Positions 37,771 through 48,262 of a stretch of 64,000 nucleotides of DNA are shown here, in pieces. Every line of letters begins with the position of its first letter. The stretch's first letter is position 1. The stretch is taken from contig NC_043741.1 in the NCBI RefSeq assembly GCF_004337985.1, positions 2,174,269 to 2,238,268 on the forward strand. The letters run 5' to 3'. The notes beneath the pieces are model-generated. The model saw only the letters and a program-made list of their open reading frames with translations, made no database searches and was not told the origin of the DNA. The DNA is from Pyricularia pennisetigena. Taxonomy: Eukaryota; Ascomycota; Sordariomycetes; Magnaporthales; Pyriculariaceae. A program made the position numbers and the translations under genes.

Positions 37771-39006
37771 CTATCTCCTCTTGGGAAAAGCAGACGAGGT
37801 CTTCTGCACCTTGGCGGGCGGTGCCGCGGCGTCGACGTCGCTATCGTCCTCGCCTGATTCATCATCTACATCGTCAAAGTCCACCTCGTCATCATCCAGG
37901 GTCTCCGCACCTGCCGCCCGTCGCAAGTCGTTTGCATCGTCCATATCTTCGTCCTCGTCCCCTTCGTCAGAGTCCGAATCGACACCGTTGACGGCCGAGA
38001 TGTCAAACTGGTCGTCGTCAACCTCGGCCCTCGCATCCTTCGACTGGTCCTCCTCACCCTCCACGTAGACAACATTCCTTGCCTCGGTGTCCTCCTCGTT
38101 GGAACTCTCCCTGGCCATGGCGTTGCGGCTGCGGCCTGACCGACTTGCTCCCCTCCTCAACTGCATTTGCGCCTCCAACATGTCCAGCTTCCCCTTGAGC
38201 ACCAGCAAGCTGTTCAGACCTCTTGAGCGCTCCTCGAGGACGCGGTTCAGCTCGGCCAGCTTGCGCTGCAGGTCGGGCTGCGCGGCGAGGGCGCCACCGT
38301 GCGCGATCAGCGTCCACTGTACCCAGCTGATCAGAGTGGAGGCGCGTCCCGGTCGCCGGTGCATCCTCGATGCGAGGCGGGTAAGCAGGCTTGCGGCAAG
38401 ACCAGAGTCGAGACGCTGGATGGTGGCGCGCACGGCATTCAAATCAGTAGTTTGCAGACACGACTCGAGCAGCTCCGTGTCGTCGGAGCGAAGCGCTTGG
38501 GTGAGAACCGTGCCGAGCGACTCCAGCGACGGCGGGGCGACTGCCTGGTGGGGTGCAGTCGCTAATGAGGAGCCCTGCTGTTGCTGTTGAAGTGCTTCCT
38601 GGACATCGACTGTCCTGTTGCGCGCGAGCTCGCCAAAGGTAGGGGATTGAGGCTCCGAGTCTGAACCAGGGGCATCTTCTGGAGTGGCGGCCTTGCCGTT
38701 TGGTAGCCGCACAGTTTTTGTGTCTGTAGAGGAGGGTTTCGCGGGAGTTTCTTGGTTTTGTGATGCTTGTTCGGTGTGCTTCTGGTTCTGATCCGCCTCA
38801 CCAGTCGACATGTCGTCCTCCTCGTCGTCGCTAGAGTCGCTTGATATTTCAACCGTCTCCTGTGACGGTATACCCCGAGCTTCTGCGACCTTTCCTGCCG
38901 TAACGGCCGTCCGCGACTCGTCAATCCTCGTCTTGAAAGCTTGCTTGGCGCTTTGTTTGAGGACCGGCGGAGCCAGCTTAGCTGGCGTTTTTCTTTTGGT
39001 CGACAT
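37771..39006 (-). CDS. Utp12-domain SSU-processome protein (UTP5/WDR43-like C-terminal domain)
   Basis: Probable nucleolar ribosome-biogenesis factor, 411 aa, a single exon starting MSTKRKTPAKLAPPVLKQ. The region around residues 150-285 (SLESLGTVLTQALRSDDTEL, LLTRLASRMHRRPGRASTLI, WVQWTLIAHGG, LLVLKGKLDMLEAQM) matches the helical Utp12 domain found at the C-terminus of UTP5, UTP12 and related t-UTP/UtpB subunits. The WD40 propellers of yeast UTP5 are absent, so the protein is either a stand-alone Utp12-domain form or a shortened orthologue. The N-terminus is basic then acidic, with a short Gln run. The C-terminal 110 residues are strongly acidic (Asp/Glu) and end in basic KRR, as in many nucleolar proteins. 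Confidence 0.8.
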   Translation of the reverse strand: MSTKRKTPAKLAPPVLKQSAKQAFKTRIDESRTAVTAGKVAEARGIPSQETVEISSDSSDDEEDDMSTGEADQNQKHTEQASQNQETPAKPSSTDTKTVRLPNGKAATPEDAPGSDSEPQSPTFGELARNRTVDVQEALQQQQQGSSLATAPHQAVAPPSLESLGTVLTQALRSDDTELLESCLQTTDLNAVRATIQRLDSGLAASLLTRLASRMHRRPGRASTLISWVQWTLIAHGGALAAQPDLQRKLAELNRVLEERSRGLNSLLVLKGKLDMLEAQMQLRRGASRSGRSRNAMARESSNEEDTEARNVVYVEGEEDQSKDARAEVDDDQFDISAVNGVDSDSDEGDEDEDMDDANDLRRAAGAETLDDDEVDFDDVDDESGEDDSDVDAAAPPAKVQKTSSAFPKRR

Positions 39007-41308
39007 CGTAGATGATGATATGATTCGGTGGCGGCTGAAAATACGGGAGGAAGACTAGTGGGAAAGACAAGTAATGCAGCTTTGGCGCAGCCTTGATAGA
39101 GCAGCTGTTGTTGCTGCTGCCTTGCTGTGCGAACTGTTAGGTTGTGATGGAATTGCCAATGGCCTCTCTCGTATGCGGTCAACAAACAAACCGTCCAGGG
39201 AAATTTTTTTGAAGCTCCGAACTTTTTTTGCCCGCCCAAAAAGACCCACCAAAAAGGCGGGCAAGACGGATTGGCGAGCAGCGGGATGCGATAGTCTGAG
39301 GTATGGTCTGTGCACGTACATGTTGCGCGATCAAAAGAATTCAATTGCGGGGCCTCTGAAGATGATTGCGATGAGCACGTGATTCTCCAGCCAGGCTTTG
39401 ATCTGCACAGTCACATGATACCTCATGTGAATGGCGCGCCCTTGCCATCCATGGGTATAGATGACTCATCAAACCAAAAGAGTCGGAATCGTCGGGACGA
39501 TTCATAGTTGCAAAACTTCACATGCTGCCGCATATAATTGGCCCGAATGGTAAATGGCAAAAGTCCGTCGTCAAGCCACAATGGTTGGGCTTGTCGGAGT
39601 TGGGTATTTGAGAGTTTATCTACAAGAGTCCTGGCGTGGACTGGGCTGGAGCAACGCGCCGGCATGTCTTGTCCACTTGTTTGTCCACTCGCCCACTTGT
39701 CCACCTTACTCGAGGCAAGCGTGTGGTGTCCTTCGAACTTGCCTCCATCGGCTTCCAATTTCCCAAGTTCCTTCTTGTTTGTCCCGCGCCCGGCTGTCCA
39801 CCCACGTCTCAGTAAGACCCACAACTAACAGTGTGATTGGGTGCACCATCTGCTCGTGCAGCCGAGACCCTTGCTAGCGCGATTTCCGTCTGAGGGAACC
39901 ATGAAAAAAAGCTCTGGGAGGCGCGGCTGGGGGGGTTCCTACAAATAAGATGTGGCCCCGAATCCAAAAATTCCGCAAATTTACTTGCAAAAAAGTCCTT
40001 TGAGATTTCCCTTTTCTTTCTGCACCCCCGAATGCCTCAGGCACCAACACAACCAAAGCCGTTGCACGCACCAACCACAACTCGACCGCATCAGCAGCCT
40101 GCCCAATCACCCAGCGCATCGCACCCAATCAGTTTCTGCGACACGAAACAACGCGTCGCCAGCCGTCATAGAAACTCAGATTCGCATCGCATTGCAAGCA
40201 TCAATCGCCAACTCGACGAAAACTTTTTGTCACGTGCGGTGATCAGTCAACATTCAACTGCGAAAGATATTTATTTATTAAATATCTATCAACTGCGACC
40301 TCTAATAATAAGGTCGTGATCTTATTATTTAATAGGCTTCAAGGCGTAAGTTGGCTTAGCTTTCATAGTCGCAAACCTAGTGCTGCAGTTTTGAGCATGC
40401 CTCCATCCTCTGCACCTGCATCCTATACTTCACGATGCATCAGCCATCAACCTACCATCAACGTCCTTTTTTTGTTATTCTATCATCCCGCACTCCTCAT
40501 CCAAAACATTCAGAGCACTTCTCGAGATGGATTGCATATCATATTTCAATCCACACCGTCTTCAACCAGCTCTAATTTGGTCTGGTCTGAAGCTGTGGCG
40601 CGCTTCCCCGGCCAGCTGCGGGCAGCGATGTCTTCCCTTCCTCACCTTGGACGCACGGACCATATTGCGACCGAAAGCTCCAAGCTCCAGTAGAGCAGAC
40701 AGAAATTGTCCACATGTCACCAACGCGACAAGTGTCCTGGATACTCCAATCAGACCTTTGGGCGATAAGGTTCGCTTCTGATCAACCCGATATCTTTTGA
40801 CATCATATTCCTTCAATTCTATACTCTGTCTCGGCGCGAAGTGTCATTGGCAAGAGTTGTCGCCTCAGCTCAGCTCGCGCGCAAGCAATTAAAGCTTGAC
40901 ATTGCTGCCCAGCCACCGGCAATCGTGCATCGAATCGCGGCGCAACGGGCCATTTCATTTAGGTCACCAAACAGTCAGACGGTAGCAAGTGCAAGCTTCT
41001 TATGCATCGGGGCTAGCCGTCTTATTTTGATACCGCGATTGGCTGCCCTGATTGATCAATCTGGATTTCGGTCTCTTTCAGTTTCACCTCACCGTCGTTG
41101 TCGCTGCGCCGGCCGCCCCGCTTTGTTCTCTGTTTGCGACGGAGGCCCAGCATTAAGGCCCTTAGCTGTCCTCCCAACTTGCCTATTCAAACAATTCCTC
41201 GTCGACCTGTTTTCTATCTGCCGAGTACAAATAAGCTAAAAGGCCTTTTTTACGTTAGCTTCCTTTGATGCTTCACCTCCCGGAGTAGGCCGTTCACTCC
41301 AGCTCCGA
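39007..41308. other. Divergent intergenic region of 2.3 kb
   Basis: Lies between the starts of the Utp12-domain gene (-) and the BET gene (+) and should hold both promoters. No exon or RNA gene was recognised. An A/T-rich island at 40260-40335 contains several perfect inverted repeats, listed separately. The region 41000-41300 is probably 5' leader of the BET gene. Confidence 0.5.
40266..40329. repeat. Cluster of short perfect inverted repeats
   Basis: Three potential hairpins: GATATTTA/TAAATATC (40266-40286), CGACCT/AGGTCG (40296-40316), and AATAATAAG/CTTATTATT (40304-40329). The last two overlap and cannot form together. Function unknown; about 1 kb upstream of the BET start. Confidence 0.6.
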
Positions 41309-44300
41309 ATGGCAGTCATGGCCTCCCCTCAACCAGATTCGACTGCTGTCGACCAGAAACAAGCAGTCAAAATGGCGTCACTTGGAGGCGAAGACTCAGT
41401 TGCCACCAGCAATGGTGTTGAAGGGTAAGCCACGCCGCGAGCGCTAACCCGAGCGCATGCGCAGCCTGCTTTTACTAAGCGCATCCCCTCTCATTCCATC
41501 TTACCTTCACCATGCTTGACATAGGGCGCAAATCCCCCATCCGCACGGTTAGATGCTAAAATTTCTTTTTGATTAGACATTCCCCGACGCAGAATGGTGT
41601 CAAATCGTCTCCGGAAGCTCAGATAAAGGCCACGACGGATTCAGCGACAGAGACCGATGCGGATACCGCCAAGCTTTCATCCAACCACGCTCAGAACTCA
41701 GACGCATTCTCCTCGAACAAGTCGATCACAACCGAGCCTACGATACCAACAACGGATGACACAGAGATGAAGGCAGAGGAACAGGATGACAAGTCAAAGT
41801 CTGAGGCTGAGGATAGCAAAGCACCTGCGGCCAATGGAACGACTGCAAAATCCGCCGAGGATGACGTGAAAGACGAGTCAAAGTCACCGAGAGAGGAAGA
41901 GGAGGCCAAACCAGCTGCTGAAAGTTCAACAAACGAACAGCCAAAGTCGAACGAGTCCGTAGAAGATGCTGCGGAATCCAAGGATACCGAAATGTCAGAG
42001 GCACCGTCCACAGCACCAGATGCGAAGACAGAGGCGAGCGGCGTCGTTTCTCCGAAGTCAGACACGAAATCTGCAGCTCCAAAAGCAACCAAGGAATCAG
42101 AAGAATCGTCAACCACAAAGACGGGCGAGGCTAACGGTACAGAGGACAATGTTGCCCCCGAAAAACAACCAACCTCGACCGACTCAAGCCTGAACCCTCC
42201 TAGCATGTCGAACTTGGCTATTGATGCATCGCAGGATGCCAGTGTTGCTGAGAACCAAGACACTAGCATGACAGAAGCTCCATCGCAGACCAATAAGGTT
42301 GCCCGTGAACGTGAGGATGACATACCTGACGAGCCTGCAGCCAAGCGTGCGAAGACCGAGTCTCATGCGACTGAGCTCGACGGTGAGACTGTTACAGCCA
42401 AAAAAGACTCAGAAACACAACCCCAGGCCGACTCACAAAAAAGCTCAGCAGTTGCTGCCGACGATAAGTCCGAGGCAGAATTTGCCGAGGCAGATGTGGC
42501 GCCTTTCGCCTCGGAACCCATGGACGTTGATCCTGAGGGCTGGGAGGAATCCGCTCAGAAGCTGGTACCGAAACCCATTAGAGCCCTACCTGGAAGCATC
42601 ATGCACCCCACATCCTACGATAAACCGATTTCCGAATTTGCCAATCGCGAAATTCGAAGGGCATTGGGCAGTGTCAAAAAGACCAAGGCAGGCGGCAATT
42701 TCAAAGATTCGGTTGCAAAGCTTTGGCCCGTACTGGCTGAAAGCTACAACAGCAAGGTCAAGAAGCCAATGGATATCGGACTGATGGAGCGCAACCTGCG
42801 CTCTGGAGTATACAAGAACATTGGCGAATTTAAGGCCGATCTCGACCTTCTGGTGCTAAACTCATACTACTTCAACGGCGCAATGCACGATGTCACTAAG
42901 TCTGCCATCAGCTTGCTTGAGAGCGTCCTTTACAAGCTTGTAGACACACCACTGGACGAGCTTAACAAACCATCGTCGAGTCAATCGAAAGCCGCCTCCT
43001 CGACAAGGCACGCAGAACCTCGGGCGGCCACACAGCCTAAACCTAAGCCGGCCCCCGCACCGGCAAAACCGCCCCCACCTCCTGCTGCTCCTGTAGAGAA
43101 GATCGTTCAGGGCCCTATTCACGCCGCGCCAGCGGCAAGACGGGACTCGAAAGATGACGACCGGCCGAAGAGACCGATCCATCCGCCGAAGAAGGAGTTT
43201 GGCTACGACGGCAAAGGTTCCAAGAAGAAGAAACTCTCCCCCGACCTGAAGTACTGTGATGACATCTTGAAGGATCTCGCGAAACCCAAAAGCCACGGAA
43301 TTGCTTGGATCTTTGCGAAACCCGTCGACGAGACTCGTGACGGCGCTCCTGGCTACTACAGCATCATCAAAAAGCCCATGGACCTGGGGACGATGACAGC
43401 AAAGTTGCAGGAAGGCAAATATCGTAGTGCGGCCGATTTCAAGGCTGATTTCGACCTGATGTTAAACAACTGCTTCACATTCAACCCCGCGGGCACTGAT
43501 GTGCATGCACTCGCTCGCAACCTCGAGGCGTACTTCCAAGACAAGTGGGCCGGCATCGATGCATACGTCGCCAAGCATGCGAGCAGAGCCCCAGCCCGTC
43601 GAACCTCCGCTTCTAGTCCCAGCGCGGGGATCAAAGACGAGTCGGATGACGAGGGCCCGGCTAGTGAGCCGGAGCCTGAGATACCTGCGGCACACCTGGA
43701 TCAGATTCGTGAGCTCAAGAAAAAGATTGATGCTGTTGATGCTAGTATTACAAAGCACAAAGAGCAATACACCGAGGAGGTGGCAAACAGCGCAGACCCG
43801 TCTGACACATCAAAGCTCGACATTTTGATGTCCATCATCCAGATGCTTAACAAGGATCTTGGAGACAAGAAGAAGAAGCTCGCCGAGTTGGAAGCCAGCA
43901 CGCCTGCATCCAAGCCAAAACCTGCCGCCAAGGCCAAGAAGGCTGCGGCAGCTGGCAATGCACTTCCGAATAAGAAGGCGGCTGGTGGCAACAAGAAAGC
44001 TGGTGGAGCAGGAGGCAAGAAGTCTAGCAAGCGTGTCATGAGCACGATTGAAAAGGAGGCGATTGCCAACGGCATCAATGAGCTGGATGGCACCTATCTC
44101 GAGCAAGCTGTCGCCGTCATCAAGAAGGACACCAACCAAGAGGTAAGCAGAATTTCCTCATCTCATTTGTTCAAATATTCCCTTTTTGTCCATTGTTCTT
44201 TAGTCTTTGGTAGATGTTGCTCCGCAAGTAGAAACCTTGTGCTAACGTCAGTTCCCATGTAACAGGAGAATGGCGACGGCGAGCTGGAACTCGAGATCGA

Positions 44301-44652
44301 ACAGCTATCGAGCGATGCGCTCAACAAACTCTATGATCTCATGTGTTCGGGAATCAAGGGGTTCCGAGCGAATGTAGAATCGATGGTGAGGAGCGCTCAA
44401 GCAACAGCTCCACCGCCGGCTCCAGCCCCAGCAGCTATCGCCGGACGTGGACAGAAGCCCAAAAAGAACAAGCCCATGGGCAAGGGTGAGCAGGAGCGCA
44501 AGCTTGAGCATCTCGAAAAGCTCAAAGCTCAGTACACTGCGAACAAAGGCCGACAAGGCAGCGGCAGCCAGGAGCCGCCGGGTGCGAATGAGCTTGCCTC
44601 ACATGAACCCGCAGATGAAGAGGAGAGCGAAGTCAGCTCTGAGGAGGATTAG
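41309..44652 (+). CDS. BDF1: BET-family double-bromodomain protein (Bdf1-like)
   Basis: Nuclear chromatin reader that binds acetylated histone tails and links to TFIID/transcription. It is 1022 aa from exons 41309-41424, 41577-44142 and 44266-44652. Order: a disordered acidic Ser/Glu/Asp/Lys-rich N-terminus (about residues 1-375), bromodomain 1 (about 380-500) with KKPMDIGLMERNL and LNSYYFNG, a Pro/Lys linker, bromodomain 2 (about 590-700) with IIKKPMDLGTMTAKL and NNCFTFNPAGTDVH, a coiled segment, and the ET domain (about 855-930) spanning exons 2-3 (MSTIEKEAIANGINELDG to SSDALNKLYDLM). A Lys-rich stretch and acidic Ser tail follow. Both acetyl-lysine Asn positions look present. Exon 1 is needed because the exon-2 frame starts without an ATG. 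Confidence 0.95.
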
Positions 44653-45784
44653 GGAGCTTACGACGGTGATTATGAAGTCAGCACCTCTGAGGAGGATTGA
44701 ACGAGTTCCCGGGATCTCGATCAAGCCTTTTTTTTCACAGGACACCAACTACGCGGTGTTGGCTCTGCTCCTTTAGATGCTCTCTGCATCGCGATGCCGC
44801 CTGTTAGTACCCACCCAACAATACTATGGGGCTTGGGGCTTCCGATGGATCGCTCTTTGAAGAATGTCAGTGTTTTGTACGCGCGATAAAACGTTGCACC
44901 ATGAGGTTCATGCAGCAATCGGCGCACTAGGAAGATATTGGTTTCCGTGGCCTCGGCCGATCGTGGCTCTGGCCCACTCGCATGGGGTTTTGAGGCTAGG
45001 AAGATAGCCATTCCTACATGTCTCTGGACTCGTTTCAGTCGAACTTTCTTAGGCGCACCAAAGGCCTTTGGAGATGGGCTGGGGGCGCACAGCCATGATT
45101 GGCTTGCGCTAGGGAGCAGGAGCTTATTTAACGCAGCATTGGATTTCCTTGCATACTTGCAGCGGAGTCCTGGCGTCTCAGCAAACCTCACCGAATACAG
45201 CGACCACTTGACTCTGTTATTGGGCGGGACTGCTGTTTACATTTACCCCCCCTTTTTTTTTAATGCATACGGGAGTCTGGCCTAGGGTTTTGGTCGTGCA
45301 TGGCCATGTTGCTTTCGAGGAAGAGCCACGCATAACAATACCGACATGACACAGCCGGTATTGGAAGAGAGGCCAAGGAATGGGATTGCTTGACATTTGA
45401 TGGTCAAGCACCGCTGTTCTTGAGCGCTTGCTCAACGGGCCGGGGACTCGTTTGCGCTTCGGAATTCTGTTGATGATTTGGATTGGTAAAATGTGGGACA
45501 GACGCAGGGAGGCGCCCCGTTCGGCGATTCTCCATCGTTCGCTCCAAGGGTCCCTTTTATCGAGAAGCACCTCGAGCTTTTGACAAGTCTTTTCTTCGTT
45601 CAAAAAGCTCCCCTTTCTGGCGGCATAAATTGAAGGAAATCCTACCCTCACTTGAGGCGCTAACGATGACGTCGTTATTTTCATCTCTTCATGTAAAATA
45701 CTTAGGGGCAGGGGTGTGGGTTGGAATGGTGCAGAAAAGCCAAAGCCTGTGTCTTGTGTAATACTTTTGTTTTTCAACCCGTCT

Positions 45785-46162
45785 CTAGTCCACTTGAACT
45801 GATCCTTTGATGTGTGAATTTTCTGTGATCATGTATGCCGCGTAAAATGTGACGATTGCCACAAGCCATGTGAAGGCGAGAGGAGTGGCCCAGGCTGAAC
45901 GTCGTTGCTGTGGTAGGGCGTTACCCAGCAGCCGTCGGAACCGACTTTGTGGCAGGTTCGATACATGTGATTTCGCAGTTGCTCGTGCGTGTATGTGCCC
46001 GGGCGCCGCCGAGGCTCTGCGACCGTCTCTGGGCCTTCGCTCGATATGCCATGTATCCGCTTGGAATTCTGGAGGGGGTTCTGTCGAAAATGGGTGGTCT
46101 AATCGAATCGCGGCGGGATAGAGTATCGGCTCGTCGAGGGTGTGGAGGAGATAGCGCTCCAA
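45785..46162 (-). other. Weak candidate ORF with one C-terminal hydrophobic segment (125 aa)
   Basis: Starts MERYLLHTLDEPILYPAAIR and ends with a hydrophobic stretch (PLAFTWLVAIVTFYAAYM) before a short polar tail, so a tail-anchored protein is conceivable. An overlapping minus-strand frame is also open for about 70 codons, there is no homologue I recognise, and no clear intron pattern. Probably chance; reported because the hydrophobic segment is clean and the region is otherwise empty. Confidence 0.18.
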
Positions 46163-46311
46163 TCTTTTTTTTTCTTCCCCTTACTGTGTCGGTCTTTCGC
46201 CCCCCGGGGGTGGGTTAGACAGTAAGAGAAAGAAATGGATTGCATTCGTTCGGGGAAAACACAAGGCGGGCGGGTGCAGTGGGTGGAGGGGGGGAGCCAG
46301 CGGCTTTCTCT

Positions 46312-46313
<2 letters not shown>

Positions 46314-46348
<35 letters not shown>
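46314..46348. repeat. Poly(T) tract, 35 nt
   Basis: Uninterrupted T35 in the 3-kb spacer after the BET gene. Confidence 0.9.
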
Positions 46349-47706
46349 CTTTCTTGTTTAAGTCTCCTCAGATCTTGTCCCACTCAGTCTTGCTTCATGC
46401 GATGAACTTGTCATTCCTCGAGAAACTTTCGCTCGACTGCGGTGCGACTGTATGTGGATGTGTTTGGCAGACTGGGGTGGGAGAAAAAATGTCGATTTTG
46501 AAAGGATGTTTTGTGTTTTGTGTTTTTTTTCTTCTTTGCTGTGCGTGCCTAGTACTTTATCTGAAGCATGTACTCGTTAGAAAATGGTCAGAGAAGGGGG
46601 GAGAAAAAAAATGAGTGCGTGAATAGAATATAGTAGCAGCTGTTGGAACTGACCATTCAATCTTGGGAAAAGGAGCGGGGGGACGGGAATCGCACATTCC
46701 AAAGGAATGAATGTGGGACAGTGGTCGGATAGGCGCTGTGTGCTGAGTGGATTCAATTTTAGGTGGTTTCTGCACCAAAGGACGGGCGGGTTTTGGTAGT
46801 CAGAAAAAAAAAAAAAGAAGAAAAAAAATAACCGGGAAGAGGCATGGCGCTTCAATGCTCTGCTCTTAGGGAGAGAGATGTTGAGATGAAGAATTTGTAG
46901 TTAGGCAAATTAAAGGAGTGTTTTCTATATTATACGAGTAGTTGTCCTGCGGGTTATCGCAGTAAAATAGAATGTTTCTTTGAAGGCGATCTCTCAGATG
47001 AATATGCCCATACAGAAAACCTCTAGCCTGCGCTGAATTTTGGGTGTCACGCTGGGATTTTTGACAATGAGGGCTGGCAGGCAAAAGGATTGGTGAGCCA
47101 GCAAGGTCCTGCTTTCGTTTTAGCTTCAAGCTTACAGACAAAATTGTGGGTCTTCGCTTGTATTTGATATTTGTTCACTGCTAGACTAATACTTGGGTAC
47201 ATATCTGCAGACACCATTCAACCCGAACCCGAGGATTGGCTACAACAGGTCACCATAGGAACCTACCTAGATCTGGGTGGCTGGTTCGTTTTGTTTGAAC
47301 CGTTTCTGTTGTTCCTAGCTTCCCTTTGGGCAGTTCGTTGACGAGGCGAAACTACTGAAAGAGTCCATGCTTCTGTATAAGGCTGTAGATCGGGGAATAA
47401 GGAAGCTTGGTAACGGGGACATGCCCGTCTACGCCAGACCGCTGCTGACTTGATGTTATTGGACCAAGCGGACGTCCGGCGTTCGATGACGGAGGCCTTG
47501 AACGCTAGGGCAGCCACAAAACATATAGCTAGAGGAGACAAAAAAAAAAAAACTCGAAGGATTTTGAAAAACCGCTTTAATTGTTCAGTACTTTGTAGAA
47601 CTTGCAACACAGCTGCATAGGAACAGCACGCCTCGATCTCACCCCTTTTGAAAACCCCATCTAGACCTAGATACGCAGACTACACGAAGAAGAAAAAAAA
47701 AAAAAA

Positions 47707-48262
47707 ATGCTCGGCCGAATCCTGCTCACCGTCGACTGCATCGGCCTCCTGTTTGGTGCAGTTATAGCCGACTGGAACGAGACTCATGTCTACAACTCCA
47801 GATGGCCTCCACACGCAAAGTAAGTTGGCCGAGTTTTTGCCTAGATTAAATACTGGGAGGGCTTTAGCTATCGCCAACCTAGCCAGAGCTTGGCTTCATG
47901 GGATTAGGCTCGCACGTCGACTGACTAGCGGCGCCTCGCAATTCGATAACGATTGTAGATTCCACAATGCGCAGACCATCAGCCTCTCGGTGATCCTGGG
48001 TCTCGCCACGCTCTTCCTCACCTGGCGGCCGTACCTGCAAGACACTGCGGGTCCCAAACGGCTGAGTCCTGAGCTGGCCCGGGACTCGCTGCGCATGGCA
48101 GCATTCACGGGGTCAATCTACTGGATCGCCGGGCTGGCAGCCGCCTTCTTCCCGGGGACCAGCGGGCTCGACCCCGAGTTTGGAGGGCCCGGGTTTCCCC
48201 AGAAGTGGCTATTCATGGGTTTCGGTGCCTGTGGTCTGCTGGGGGGCGCAGTGCTGTCTTGA
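47707..48262 (+). CDS. Small multi-pass membrane protein, fungal uncharacterised family
   Basis: 138 aa from exons 47707-47819 and 47959-48262; the ATG directly follows a run of A. Sequence features: a hydrophobic N-terminus (LLTVDCIGLLFGAVIADW), then NETHVYNSRWPPHAK joined across the intron to FHNAQTISLSVILGLATLFL, then AAFTGSIYWIAGLAAAFF, and KWLFMGFGACGLLGGAVL. That gives four likely membrane helices and a conserved-looking HxNxRWPPHAxFH loop. I believe this is the fungal DUF6640-type family, but that name is from memory. No catalytic function is known to me. The splice site joins AA to A, restoring Lys. The gene stands alone between two large spacers. Confidence 0.78.

Larger units (their letters stand above)
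44653..47706. other. Intergenic region of 3 kb, no firm gene
   Basis: Follows the BET gene and precedes the small membrane-protein gene. It contains a T35 run at 46314-46348, an A-rich patch at 46802-46827 and one weak open frame with a hydrophobic C-terminus (45785-46162, -), listed separately. The other open frames have no recognisable features. Confidence 0.45.
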
